The position numbers and the translations under genes are program-made. From Bacillus_BD oryzisoli (lineage in GTDB: Bacteria > Bacillota > Bacilli > Bacillales > Cytobacillaceae): a stretch of DNA of 64,000 bases. Shown here one piece after another: positions 41,842-50,724 of the stretch (within the stretch, counting starts at the first letter, position 1; the number at the start of each line of letters is the position of its first letter). The notes under the pieces are model-generated. The model saw only the letters and a program-made list of their open reading frames with translations. It did not search any database and was not told the origin of the DNA. The DNA lies in assembly GCF_036670025.1 (NCBI RefSeq), contig NZ_CP137640.1:902001-966000 (forward strand), written 5' to 3'.

Positions 41842-42957
41842 TTAAATTAAAGATTTTCTGTTTTGAAAGGTAAGATTCTTATAATAGCTGTTTTTTACTA
41901 ATACATTTGGGCCGAGACAGCGGACCTCCGGGCAATGACAGTTTAGAGAAGAGGCTAATTTTGTTTGTAACCATTCGTCAAACACATCAACAAGTCTATC
42001 GTTCTGAATATTCCCAAGAGGCGGAGTATCGCCAAAATCCGTCACAATGACATCCCCAGTAAAGATATTAATATTTAAACGGGAACGGCCGTCAGGGTCG
42101 TTTCGGACTGTAACCTTTTTTTCTGAAGCCAATCTTCTTAGCAGCTCTAAATCTTCTTCATTACTCATGCATGCATAAAAAGGAAGGGTTCCAAACAGCA
42201 TCCATGTGTCACGGTCTCGAATATCTAAAAGATGATGGATACTAGAGCGAATTTCAGCCAAACTAAGAGTTTCCAAGGCGGATGCAAAATCTGATGGATA
42301 CATTGGATGAATTTCATGTCTTTGACATTTCATTTCATGGACAACCTGTTGGTGAATATGTTCTAAGTGCGGCAGCGTTCTCTTATTTAACATCGTTTCA
42401 GCCGAAACCATTACACCGTTCTCCGCTAGAATCCTGCTGTTTTGAATCATTCGGTGAAACAACTGTTTCCGTTGTTCTATCGTCGGTTTGCGCTCCATTC
42501 TGGCAAATCCGCCCTCGATGAAATCTTCCTCCGTACCCCAATTATGTGAAATATGAAGCACATCTAAATAAGGAATAATGGGAGCATAACGCTCTATATC
42601 AAGGGTTAGATTAGAATTGATTTGTGTTCGTACACTGCGGTCAGAGGCGTATTTTAACAGTGGTACAACATACTGTTCTACTGATTTGCTTGATAGAATC
42701 GGCTCTCCCCCTGTAATGCTAAGCGAACGGAGATGAGGAATTTCATCAAGTCGTCTCAGCAGCAGTTCGAGTGGAAGACCTGCATCATCCTTCGCTTTTA
42801 GTGTATATCCAACAGCACAATGCTCGCAGCGCATATTACATAAATTTGTAGTAGTGAATTCGATATTTGAGAGAGTCAGTTTTCCATGCTCTGTTATATC
42901 CATATAGGCTTCCCAAGGATCGTAATCGGATGTTAGTTTTTGTTTTTCAGAGAGCAT
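41842..42957 (-). CDS. yfkAB: Radical SAM/CxCxxxxC protein YfkAB
   Basis: 371 residues. The radical SAM cluster motif is CNMRCEHC (about residue 37-44, after EFTTTN), with SITGGEP as the SAM-binding glycine motif. The C-terminal extra cysteine motif CHCPEVRC gives the CxCxxxxC name. The reaction is unknown; such proteins modify peptides or small molecules. The start at 42957 follows GGAAGGAGAAAA; the frame extends further upstream without SD support. It is one intact gene here, whereas I recall B. subtilis yfkA and yfkB being annotated separately at first. Confidence 0.92.
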   Translation of the reverse strand: MLSEKQKLTSDYDPWEAYMDITEHGKLTLSNIEFTTTNLCNMRCEHCAVGYTLKAKDDAGLPLELLLRRLDEIPHLRSLSITGGEPILSSKSVEQYVVPLLKYASDRSVRTQINSNLTLDIERYAPIIPYLDVLHISHNWGTEEDFIEGGFARMERKPTIEQRKQLFHRMIQNSRILAENGVMVSAETMLNKRTLPHLEHIHQQVVHEMKCQRHEIHPMYPSDFASALETLSLAEIRSSIHHLLDIRDRDTWMLFGTLPFYACMSNEEDLELLRRLASEKKVTVRNDPDGRSRLNINIFTGDVIVTDFGDTPPLGNIQNDRLVDVFDEWLQTKLASSLNCHCPEVRCLGPNVLVKNSYYKNLTFQNRKSLI

Positions 42958-43215
42958 TATTTTCTCCTTCCCTAAGTTTCCATATTTTATATCTGGTATA
43001 TTTTTCAACATAGTCATTATTCATTTTTATTAAAACGGTGTCAATACAGATTCATATGAAAGAAAAGAGATTTCATGAATTAATTATCATTATGTGTAAT
43101 CGATTTTCGAAAGGATATAATAATAGCAGTTTTTAAATGACATAATTTCTCCCTAGTATTGCTTAAAGCAGGAATATTCGATAGGATGGATACGATAGTG
43201 AAAGGAGCGAGTTTT

Positions 43216-43398
43216 TTGGGTAGTCCGATACAAGATAAAAATATGCAGGTTTCCTATTTAAAACAACGTCTAAACATGTTTATGGATGTTTTGGATGCTA
43301 TTGATCCAGAGGAGACTGATATCGAGGATATTGATCGTTTAATTGCAATGATTGATGACCTGGAATCTAAATGCCGCGAATTTAAAAATCGTGATTGA
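43216..43398 (+). CDS. yfjT: SE1561-family small protein (YfjT position)
   Basis: 60 residues with a TTG start at 43216, chosen because AAAGGAGCGA lies 6-8 bases upstream; a longer frame upstream has no SD. The sequence is acidic and helical (LKQRLNMFMDVLDAIDPEET, then DIEDIDRLIAMIDDLESK). The function of the family is unknown. It is divergent from yfkAB and lies before the fumarase gene, the same relative order as B. subtilis yfjT. Confidence 0.8.
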   Translation: MGSPIQDKNMQVSYLKQRLNMFMDVLDAIDPEETDIEDIDRLIAMIDDLESKCREFKNRD

Positions 43399-43399
43399 T

Positions 43400-43428
43400 A
43401 AAGAGTCAACTAATTGACTCTTTTTTCT
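43400..43428 (+). terminator. Terminator of yfjT
   Basis: AAGAGTCAA/TTGACTCTT with a CTAA loop and T6. Confidence 0.88.
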
Positions 43429-43515
43429 TTTTAAATCCTGTTTATACGAGTATAATTGAAGGTGTCAAAATTATCGAAAAATAGGGTTGTTTTTTATGGG
43501 GAGGAGAAATAATTC

Positions 43516-45063
43516 ATGAATATTGAAAAATTTCAGGAGAGTATGTACAAGCTGATTGTTGAAACATCAACCCAGCTTCCAAAAGATGTCCGCCGTGCAA
43601 TTAAGGCAGCAAAGGATAAGGAAAATGCGGGAACAAGATCAGCGATGGCTCTTGGAACCATTACAAATAATATTGTAATGGCTGACGATAATATATCTCC
43701 GATTTGTCAAGATACAGGTCTGCCGACATTTAAAATTAAAACTCCGGTTGGAGCTAACCAAATTGAAATGAAAAAAGCTATCTACAATGCGATTGCAGAA
43801 GCAACAAAAAACGGGAAGCTGCGTCCAAATTCAGTTGATTCTCTCACTGGGCAAAACAGCGGCGACAACTTGGGCGGCGGTACACCGGTGATCAAGTTTG
43901 ATCAATGGGAAAAGGATTATATTGATATTCGCTTGATTTTAAAAGGCGGCGGCTGTGAAAATAAAAATATTCAATACAGCCTTCCTTCTGAGTTGGAAGG
44001 TTTAGGCCGTGCAGGACGTGACCTTGATGGTATCCGTAAATGTATTCTTCATTCTATCTATCAGGCACAAGGACAGGGCTGCAGCGCCGGATTTATCGGA
44101 GTCGGCATCGGTGGAGACCGTTCCAGCGGCTATGATTTAGCAAAAGAACAGCTTTTCCGCTCAAATGATGATGTGAATCCAATTGAAGAGCTGCGCCAAC
44201 TAGAAGAATATATCATGAAAAATGCCAACAACCTTGGAATCGGAACAATGGGATTTGGCGGCGAAACGACTCTTTTAGGCTGTAAAATTGGTGTGATGAA
44301 CCGTATTCCAGCAAGCTTCTTTGTTTCTGTTGCTTATAACTGCTGGGCATTCCGCCGCTTAGGTGTTGCCGTAAACCCTGAAACAGGCGAAATTAATGAA
44401 TGGATGTACCAGGAAGGTGAAAAAATCGATTTTGCTTCTGAAGCCGAAAAAGAAACAGCAGCAGCTTCAGAAACTTCCGTCAATGTTGTTGAATTACAAG
44501 CACCTATTACGGAAGAACAAATCCGTCAATTAAAAGTAGGTGACGTAGTTCGCATCAATGGAAGAATGTACACAGGCCGCGATGCGATTCACAAATATTT
44601 ATCTGATAATGATTCCCCGGTTGATTTAAATGGACAAATTATTTATCATTGCGGTCCGGTTATGTTAAAGGATGAGGATGGAAATTGGCATGTAAAAGCA
44701 GCTGGTCCGACTACAAGTATTCGTGAGGAGCCATACCAAGGTGATATCATGAAACGCTTTGGTATTCGTGCTGTTATCGGTAAAGGCGGAATGGGTCCAA
44801 AAACATTGGCTGCGCTGCAAGAGCATGGCGGAGTTTATTTGAACGCTATCGGTGGTGCCGCACAATACTATGCAGACTGTATTAAATCTGTAGACGGCGT
44901 TGATTTAACACAATTCGGTATTCCTGAAGCTATGTGGCATCTGCAAGTGGAAGGCTTTACTGCTGTCGTAACAATGGATTCCCATGGAAACAGTCTTCAC
45001 AAGGATGTTGACCAGTCTTCACTTGAAAAATTAGCTCAATTTAAAGAGCCTGTATTCAAATAA
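43516..45063 (+). CDS. fumA: Fumarate hydratase class I (iron-sulfur dependent)
   Basis: 515 residues: the alpha domain (about 1-290) fused to the beta domain (about 335-500), as in single-chain class I fumarases. Cluster cysteines are in SPICQDTGLP, KGGGCENKN and LLGCKIG. The beta-domain signature is YHCGPVMLKDEDGNWHVKAA followed by GPTTSIREEPY. It converts fumarate and malate with an oxygen-sensitive [4Fe-4S] centre. Its presence beside anaerobic nitrite genes and a HemAT sensor fits a facultative lifestyle. Monocistronic, with a terminator downstream. Confidence 0.94.
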   Translation: MNIEKFQESMYKLIVETSTQLPKDVRRAIKAAKDKENAGTRSAMALGTITNNIVMADDNISPICQDTGLPTFKIKTPVGANQIEMKKAIYNAIAEATKNGKLRPNSVDSLTGQNSGDNLGGGTPVIKFDQWEKDYIDIRLILKGGGCENKNIQYSLPSELEGLGRAGRDLDGIRKCILHSIYQAQGQGCSAGFIGVGIGGDRSSGYDLAKEQLFRSNDDVNPIEELRQLEEYIMKNANNLGIGTMGFGGETTLLGCKIGVMNRIPASFFVSVAYNCWAFRRLGVAVNPETGEINEWMYQEGEKIDFASEAEKETAAASETSVNVVELQAPITEEQIRQLKVGDVVRINGRMYTGRDAIHKYLSDNDSPVDLNGQIIYHCGPVMLKDEDGNWHVKAAGPTTSIREEPYQGDIMKRFGIRAVIGKGGMGPKTLAALQEHGGVYLNAIGGAAQYYADCIKSVDGVDLTQFGIPEAMWHLQVEGFTAVVTMDSHGNSLHKDVDQSSLEKLAQFKEPVFK

Positions 45064-45077
45064 GATTATTTTCTTTT

Positions 45078-45110
45078 AAAAGGATGAACGCATTTGTTCA
45101 TCCTTTTTTG
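45078..45110 (+). terminator. Terminator of fumA
   Basis: AAAAGGATGAAC/GTTCATCCTTTT with a GCATTT-type loop and T6. Confidence 0.9.
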
Positions 45111-45199
45111 CTATTTTTGGAAACACAAAAAACCGCATGATTCTGCCACACTCAGAAACAATAAAAACAACAAGAATAATCCGATAAGGAGAAGTGTAC

Positions 45200-46036
45200 A
45201 TGAAGAAGTTAATGAAACTGCTAATCATTGTATGTGTAGTAATGTTTGTTTCTGTTTCGAGTGTATCGGCAGAAAGCTATCCAAATCGGCCAATCCACTG
45301 GGGCTTTAAAAAGGCTTCAGATGGTATACCGGCAGAAGCGGGGCAAGAATGGGATCAATTGCTTGAAAAGCACGGAGCCTATTATAAAGGCGATCCAAAT
45401 AAAAAGGATATTTATTTAACCTTTGATAATGGGTATGAAAACGGCTATACAGCTAAAATACTAGATGTTCTCAAAAAAGAAAAAGTACCTGCTGCTTTTT
45501 TTGTTACTGGGCATTATTTAGAAACAGAGCCAAAACTGGTCAAAAGAATGGTAAAGGAAGGGCACATTGTTGGAAACCATTCATGGCATCATCCTGATTT
45601 AACGCAGGTAAGCGATGAACGATTAAAGGAAGAGCTTGAAGAAGTAAAAGAGAAAACAGAGGAGCTCACTGGCGTAAAAACGATGGATTATATCCGACCG
45701 CCGCGTGGGATTTTCAGTGAAAGGACAATGGCTTTAGCGAATGACCAAGGCTATAAGCATATTTTTTGGTCATTGGCTTTTATAGACTGGAAAATAGACC
45801 AACAAAAAGGTGCTCAATATTCCTATGCTAATATTATGAAACAGATCCATCCAGGCGCCATTCTTCTTCTGCATACCGTTTCAAAGGATAACGCAGATGC
45901 ACTAGAAAGTGTCATAAAAGATTTAAAAAAGCAAGGCTATACATTTAAAAGCCTAGATGAACTAACAAAGAAAAACACCGAGGAAAAGAAAAAGAAAAAG
46001 AAAACAAAGAAACCTCAAAAACAAAAGAAGAACTAA
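45200..46036 (+). CDS. pdaA: PdaA, muramic delta-lactam polysaccharide deacetylase of the spore cortex
   Basis: 278 residues. Signal peptide 1-25 (ending VSSVSAES), then a NodB-type deacetylase domain with motif 1 TFDNGYENG (Asn in place of the second Asp, as in PdaA), motif 2 HSWHHPDL (zinc His pair) and motif 3 RPPRGIFS. The long tail is Lys-rich. It deacetylates N-acetylmuramic acid during delta-lactam formation, needed for cortex recognition at germination. The ATG at 45200 follows AGGAGAAG. A possible sigma-G-like GCATGA/CAATAAA pair upstream is weak. A family A palindrome starts at the base after the stop. Confidence 0.93.
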   Translation: MKKLMKLLIIVCVVMFVSVSSVSAESYPNRPIHWGFKKASDGIPAEAGQEWDQLLEKHGAYYKGDPNKKDIYLTFDNGYENGYTAKILDVLKKEKVPAAFFVTGHYLETEPKLVKRMVKEGHIVGNHSWHHPDLTQVSDERLKEELEEVKEKTEELTGVKTMDYIRPPRGIFSERTMALANDQGYKHIFWSLAFIDWKIDQQKGAQYSYANIMKQIHPGAILLLHTVSKDNADALESVIKDLKKQGYTFKSLDELTKKNTEEKKKKKKTKKPQKQKKN

Positions 46037-46089
46037 TTTAACACATTAAAGCGCTGGGGGACAGTCCCCCAGCGCTTTAATGTGTTAAA
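46037..46089. repeat. Palindromic repeat, family A copy 2 (perfect)
   Basis: Two 26-base arms that are exact reverse complements around a single central A (46063); the core is GGGGGACAGTCCCCC. It starts at the base after the pdaA stop codon. There is no T run beyond it. Confidence 0.95.
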
Positions 46090-46158
46090 GAACGAGAAGA
46101 ATGGGGCATGGATTATTCAATTATGTCCAAGGGGTGGAATGAATAATTGAATAAAACA

Positions 46159-46172
46159 TGAACCTTAGTTCA
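46159..46172 (+). promoter_or_regulatory. TetR operator, distal copy
   Basis: TGAACCTTAGTTCA, a palindrome of the form TGAAC-N4-GTTCA. The proximal copy 49 bp downstream differs at two positions only. Confidence 0.65.
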
Positions 46173-46207
46173 AGTATTGCACTGATTGCTAGCAGTGTCA
46201 ATAAAAA

Positions 46208-46221
46208 TGAACTTTGGTTCA
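46208..46221 (+). promoter_or_regulatory. TetR operator, proximal copy overlapping the -35
   Basis: TGAACTTTGGTTCA. The -35 box TTGGTT (46214-46219) lies within it, followed by a 17-base spacer and TACTAT (46237-46242). A repressor bound here would block the promoter, implying autoregulation. Confidence 0.7.
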
Positions 46222-46260
46222 GCTTTTGTTCTATGTTACTATAAACACAGAGGTGATTGT

Positions 46261-46890
46261 ATGTCTGAGCATGAAGACCGGCAGCTCGTTGGTACATTTC
46301 CTATTATGCCAAAGCAGGAAAGGGCCCAGCAAAAAAGGAATACATTACTTGAAAGTGGTCGTGAATTATTTATTAAAAATGGATATGAGCCGACAACTGC
46401 AAAAGAGATTGCTACACATGCAGGGGTGGCCATTGGCACCTTTTACCGTTATTTTTCTGATAAACGTCAGTTGTTATTGGCCTTACTATATAATCAGTTA
46501 GATAAAATGCTTCCCCCGGAACCTAGTTGGGACAACACCAATCCAGAACAATTCCTTGCCGGCATTCTTGAAAATCATTACCAACAACTTGAACAAATAG
46601 GACTTCATAAGGTATTGACTGAATTATTAATACGGGACCCAGAATTAGCAGAAGTATTAATTCAATCTAGAAAAAAGTGGCATGCTCGGATCCTATCTGG
46701 TTTACAGCTTGCGAAAGAGAAGGGGGTAACCTGGACAGATTTAGACATGGAGATGGTTGCCTGGTCCATTTTGGTTATACTGGAGAATATACCGACAAAA
46801 GAAAAAGAGAGCGGGCTGAAGACGGATTATGCTGAATTGGCAAAATTAATATGCCGAATGATTTTTCCACCAAAGGAGATGACATCTTAA
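46261..46890 (+). CDS. TetR/AcrR-family transcriptional regulator
   Basis: 209 residues. The N-terminal HTH covers about residues 20-66 (TTAKEIATHAGVAIGTFYRY), followed by a helical ligand-binding domain. The frame is open further upstream, but GAGGTGATTGT precedes the ATG at 46261. Two matching operators lie just upstream, one over the -35. The next gene, an rRNA methyltransferase, is only 59 bp away and could be co-transcribed. Ligand and other targets are unknown. Confidence 0.92.
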   Translation: MSEHEDRQLVGTFPIMPKQERAQQKRNTLLESGRELFIKNGYEPTTAKEIATHAGVAIGTFYRYFSDKRQLLLALLYNQLDKMLPPEPSWDNTNPEQFLAGILENHYQQLEQIGLHKVLTELLIRDPELAEVLIQSRKKWHARILSGLQLAKEKGVTWTDLDMEMVAWSILVILENIPTKEKESGLKTDYAELAKLICRMIFPPKEMTS

Positions 46891-46949
46891 TACGTCAACA
46901 GTACATACATATTTCATGGAAACTGAGAATAATGGAGTGAATAGAATCA

Positions 46950-48329
46950 ATGCAGAAAGAACAAGATGTCAAAATAGAGTTAAAACAAACCTTTCCTTTA
47001 ACGATTAAACGACTCGGAATTAATGGAGAAGGAGTCGGTTATTTTAAAAGAAAAGTGGTCTTTGTTCCAGGTGCCCTTCCTGGTGAAGAAGTTGTAGTAG
47101 AAGCAACAAAAGTCAATCCAAAATTTACGGAGGCAAGAATCAAAAAAATCCGCAAACCATCTGAATTTCGTGTGCAGCCACAATGTCCTGTTTATGAAGA
47201 ATGCGGCGGCTGTCAGCTTCAGCATCTTCAATACGATCAGCAGCTTAAAGAAAAACGTGATATCGTGATACAGTCATTAGAGCGGCATACAAAGCTGCCG
47301 ATTGAACAGTTAGATATACGAGAGACAATCGGGATGGAAAATCCTTGGAACTATCGGAATAAAAGTCAGTTCCAAGTTGGTCAAAAAGATGGAAAGATCC
47401 TTGCCGGCTTGTATGGGATGAACTCCCATAGTCTTATTAATATAGAACAGTGTGCCGTCCAGCATCCTAAAACGAATAAGGCAATTGGAACAGTCAAGAA
47501 AATTCTTCAAAGGCTGCAAATTCCCATTTACAATGAAAAGTCGGGTAAAGGGATTGTAAGGACGATTGTTGCTAGAGTGGGAATTCAAACGGGTGAACTG
47601 CAAATCGTCTTGATTACAGCAAAATCAGAGCTTCCACAGAAAGAGCTCTTAATTGAAGAAATCAAGAAGAGACTCCCGAATGTGAAATCGATCATGCAAA
47701 ATATTAATGGTCAAAAGACTTCCCTCATTTTTGGAGAAAAGACTGTGAATCTTGAGGGGAAGGATTTTATTCAAGAGACATTGGGTGAACTTAATTTTGA
47801 ACTATCGGCTAGAACGTTTTTTCAGCTCAATCCGGAACAAACGGTTCTTCTATACAATGAGGTGAAAAAGGCGGCCGGGCTCAGCGGTAGTGAAAAAGTA
47901 GTCGATGCATACTGTGGTGTTGGAACAATTGGTCTCTGGGTTGCGGATCAAGCAGCGGAAATACGCGGCATGGATGTGATACCTGAATCGATTGAAGATG
48001 CCAAGAAAAACGCTGCTCGTCATGGAATCAAGCATGCAAAGTATGTAACGGGAAAGGCCGAGGTTATTTTGCCGCAATGGGCGAAGGAAGGATGGAAACC
48101 GGATGTCATGATTGTTGACCCGCCAAGAACAGGTCTTGATCAGCAGCTATTACATACTATGTTGAAAATCAAGCCGAAGAAGCTGATCTACGTTTCCTGT
48201 AATCCATCAACTTTAGCTAAGGACATTCATGTACTAGCAGCAAAATATAAAGTAGAATATATCCAGCCTGTTGATATGTTCCCTCAAACGGCACACGTAG
48301 AATGTGTCACAAAGCTGGTTTTGAAATAA
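46950..48329 (+). CDS. yfjO: 23S rRNA (uracil-C5)-methyltransferase, RlmD/RumA family (YfjO)
   Basis: 459 residues. The N-terminal TRAM domain covers about 5-65. The iron-sulfur cysteines are in CPVYEECGGCQLQH, and the SAM-binding methyltransferase domain has VVDAYCGVGTIGLW. Catalytic motifs are FFQLNPEQ, DPPRTGLD and the nucleophilic Cys in VSCNPSTLAKD. It methylates U at C5 in 23S rRNA. B. subtilis has two such proteins (RlmCD/YefA and YfjO); map position next to pdaA points to YfjO. Confidence 0.93.
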   Translation: MQKEQDVKIELKQTFPLTIKRLGINGEGVGYFKRKVVFVPGALPGEEVVVEATKVNPKFTEARIKKIRKPSEFRVQPQCPVYEECGGCQLQHLQYDQQLKEKRDIVIQSLERHTKLPIEQLDIRETIGMENPWNYRNKSQFQVGQKDGKILAGLYGMNSHSLINIEQCAVQHPKTNKAIGTVKKILQRLQIPIYNEKSGKGIVRTIVARVGIQTGELQIVLITAKSELPQKELLIEEIKKRLPNVKSIMQNINGQKTSLIFGEKTVNLEGKDFIQETLGELNFELSARTFFQLNPEQTVLLYNEVKKAAGLSGSEKVVDAYCGVGTIGLWVADQAAEIRGMDVIPESIEDAKKNAARHGIKHAKYVTGKAEVILPQWAKEGWKPDVMIVDPPRTGLDQQLLHTMLKIKPKKLIYVSCNPSTLAKDIHVLAAKYKVEYIQPVDMFPQTAHVECVTKLVLK

Positions 48330-48348
48330 ACAGATTAGTGAAAGAATA

Positions 48349-48376
48349 AAAGGGGATGTCAATGCACATCCTCTTT
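48349..48376 (+). terminator. Terminator after yfjO
   Basis: AAAGGGGATGT/ACATCCTCTTT with a CAATGC-type loop; the T tract is short. Confidence 0.65.
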
Positions 48377-48461
48377 AATAGACCTATAACAAAAAAACAA
48401 TTGAATTTTAATATTTTCTTGTTATAATTCATGTATATTATTCCTTGTTAAGGAGAACGTT

Positions 48462-48653
48462 ATGGGAGAGACATGTAGATTTGTTGTTAATGCGGTTGGA
48501 AAAGGCGGGGAAACCTACTATACTCATTTTAGTAGTAAACAAGATTTGGATAAGTGGGTATCAGATAACCGGGAAAAATTATCAATGGACGAGTTAAAGA
48601 TAGTGGATAAGCATAAGCGTAAAAATCCAATATTAAGATTGTTTAACCTATAA
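48462..48653 (+). CDS. Hypothetical protein, 63 residues
   Basis: A good SD (TAAGGAGAAC) precedes the ATG, and a terminator follows 22 bases after the stop, so the gene is probably real. The sequence is soluble and mixed (FVVNAVGKGGETYYTHFSS, KQDLDKWVSDNREKLSMDE) with a basic end. No domain is recognised and there is no neighbour clue. Confidence 0.6.
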   Translation: MGETCRFVVNAVGKGGETYYTHFSSKQDLDKWVSDNREKLSMDELKIVDKHKRKNPILRLFNL

Positions 48654-48675
48654 AATCATAACATTTAAAAACTGA

Positions 48676-48706
48676 AACGCCATTCTTTCTAGAATGGCGT
48701 TATTAT
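48676..48706 (+). terminator. Terminator of the 63-residue gene
   Basis: 11-bp stem AACGCCATTCT/AGAATGGCGTT with a TTCT-type loop and an interrupted T tract. The following 240 bases to the next start show no other feature. Confidence 0.8.
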
Positions 48707-48946
48707 TTTATGCTCAGCATGAGAGAATTCTAACATTAAATTATTTCTATAAATCGGATGAAAACGCTTCATAAATGTTTAAGAAATGTTCACAGGGAAA
48801 GGGACAAAAATAAGCTAAAATAAAGATAGTTATTGTGAAATATCATACAAAAAGTTATATTAATCACATTTTTGGTTTAACTTTTGCATTGGCAGTCATC
48901 TTAGGTGAGATGATGAAGTTTACTCTGACAGGAGAGGTGGCATTAT

Positions 48947-49306
48947 ATGGCTGAACTATCTATTAGTGCATTACTGATTCGTTTTACTCTGGGAGGATTG
49001 GCTGTAGTAGTATCTACACTAGTAGCGAGAAAGCTGGGTGAAAAAGCCGGAGGCATATTTGCCGCATTCCCGGCTGTTTATTTAGCAGCACTGCTGACTG
49101 CAAGTCTGGATTTTAGCGGTACTGAACTCATTTCCTATTCGATTCTTTTATCGAAGGGCGCTATAGTTGGAATGGCCGTAAATATACTTATTGCTATTAT
49201 TGCAGGATATCTATTGCCAAGGAAAGGCTGGAAGAGGGGATTATCCCAAGCTGTCGCCTGCTGGTTTATCATATCAATCGTTGTAGTAGTATTTACTTCT
49301 TACTAA
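48947..49306 (+). CDS. DUF3147-family membrane protein, first copy
   Basis: 119 residues with four hydrophobic helices. The family pattern is LLIRFTLGGLAVVVSTLVAR followed by FAAFPAVYLAALL. It shares this layout with the next gene, so the two are tandem paralogues and may form a heteromeric four-plus-four-helix unit. GACAGGAGAGG gives the SD. Function unknown. Confidence 0.8.
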   Translation: MAELSISALLIRFTLGGLAVVVSTLVARKLGEKAGGIFAAFPAVYLAALLTASLDFSGTELISYSILLSKGAIVGMAVNILIAIIAGYLLPRKGWKRGLSQAVACWFIISIVVVVFTSY

Positions 49307-49360
49307 TAGAATGAAGAGCGGACGATAAAGCAAATATTGTAGAAGAAAAGGTGTGTATTT

Positions 49361-49780
49361 ATGAATAGTAAAGATTTGCTCATTCGATTCTTATTGGGCG
49401 GAGCGGCCGTTATGTTAAGCTATTTAGTCACCGTTGTCTCCCCTTGGAAAATTCTTGCTGGAATGTTTGCCGCTTTTCCAGCTGTTATGATAACCGCTGT
49501 TTTAATGATGGGCATTGTGTCGGGTTCAAAAAATGCAGCCAAAGTTGCAAATGGTTCTGTATACGGTATGATCGGGGGCGTTGTTTGTGTAGCTACTGTA
49601 TGGGTTACACTTACATTAACCAATAACTGGCTGTTTAGTATTTTTCTTGGATTGGTATTATGGCTTGTCAGTTCCATTGCCGTTTCCATGTTCAGAGAAC
49701 GTCTAAAAGGCTTTGACATAAAACATCCAAAAAATATGATTGGACATCTGAGGGAAGCACAAATTCGCCAAAATAAATAA
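49361..49780 (+). CDS. DUF3147-family membrane protein, second copy
   Basis: 139 residues with four helices and a charged C-terminal tail (FDIKHPKNMIGHLREAQ) that the first copy lacks. Shared motifs are LLIRFLLGGAAVMLSYLV and MFAAFPAVMI. It starts 54 bp after the first copy behind AGAAAAGGTG and ends before a terminator shared with a convergent LysR gene. Confidence 0.8.
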   Translation: MNSKDLLIRFLLGGAAVMLSYLVTVVSPWKILAGMFAAFPAVMITAVLMMGIVSGSKNAAKVANGSVYGMIGGVVCVATVWVTLTLTNNWLFSIFLGLVLWLVSSIAVSMFRERLKGFDIKHPKNMIGHLREAQIRQNK

Positions 49781-49790
49781 AAGAAATCTA

Positions 49791-49823
49791 AAAGGGGTGC
49801 CTGCTTCCAGGCACCCTTTTATT
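49791..49823. terminator. Terminator between DUF3147 pair and LysR gene
   Basis: AAAGGGGTGCCTG/CAGGCACCCTTTT with a CTTC-type loop. The GGTGCCTG core resembles a half of repeat family B, shortened. Confidence 0.85.
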
Positions 49824-50724
49824 AATGAATTTGTAATAACAACTCATTACTGTAGTTGATTGAAAACTTATGAAACGCTTCTGTCGCTGGACATAAATAC
49901 CGATTTTTCATACAGGCCATGTAAACCATTTGGCTTGCTAATGGATGATTAATGGATAGTACTTTAACATTATAGTTATCAAGGACAAGCGTGCGCGGCA
50001 TAATAGCTATACCAAAATTTACAGACACAAGACCTGCTATTACATCTGGTTCATCCATCTCACAGGCGATTTGAGGGATAACTCCTACACTTTCAAATAA
50101 TCTGTCAATAATGTGGCGAATATCACTGCAAAGATTAAAAGAGACAAATGGATATGGTGCTGTATCTATTAAATCAATACGATCATAACGCGCAAGAGGA
50201 TGATCATAGGATGCTACGGCAACCATTTCTTGCTCAAATAATGGTATGAACTCCATTTCCGTTTCGTCTTCATCTAATAACGAAAAAGCAATATCCACTT
50301 TTCCTGATTTTAAATCTTGAAAAATCTTTTTATTTGAACCTTGGCTTAACGTAAATCTGACATTTTTATATTTTTCTTTTTGGGAAAAGGCTTGAATCAT
50401 CTTTGGAACAAAATGAGGTCCTAAATGATACATAAAGGCTATATCAATTACTCCCCTTGATGGACAAGTAATATCATGTAATTTCTTTTCCCCCTTTTCC
50501 AGCTCATCCAAGGAACGCTCTACATATTGCAGAAAAAAGCGACCGTACTTAGTTAAACGAATATTTCTTCCATGTTTTTCAAATAAATAGGTTCCCAACT
50601 CCTTTTCTAATTCTGAGATTGCATGGCTTAAGCTTGGCTGCGTAATTGATAACTGCTCAGCAGCCTTGGTAAAATGTTCATATCCTGCAAGTACCCGAAA
50701 ATAATGAAGCTGTTTCAAATTCAT
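49822..50724 (-). CDS. LysR-family transcriptional regulator A
   Basis: 300 residues. The winged HTH covers 1-60 (FTKAAEQLSITQPSLSHAI), followed by the periplasmic-binding-protein-like effector domain (about 90-290). It resembles the paralogue at 56645 throughout (shared segments LGPHFVPKMI vs LSQYFIPTLI, and QGSNKKI vs QGTTKEI). It is separated from the riboswitch-controlled ATPase by about 580 bp and points away from it. No divergent target gene is adjacent, and the regulated genes are unknown. Confidence 0.92.
   Translation of the reverse strand: MNLKQLHYFRVLAGYEHFTKAAEQLSITQPSLSHAISELEKELGTYLFEKHGRNIRLTKYGRFFLQYVERSLDELEKGEKKLHDITCPSRGVIDIAFMYHLGPHFVPKMIQAFSQKEKYKNVRFTLSQGSNKKIFQDLKSGKVDIAFSLLDEDETEMEFIPLFEQEMVAVASYDHPLARYDRIDLIDTAPYPFVSFNLCSDIRHIIDRLFESVGVIPQIACEMDEPDVIAGLVSVNFGIAIMPRTLVLDNYNVKVLSINHPLASQMVYMACMKNRYLCPATEAFHKFSINYSNELLLQIH

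Noticed and set aside
45094..45309. 71-codon frame over the pdaA leader
   Set aside because: It overlaps the fumA terminator and the pdaA signal-peptide codons in another frame.
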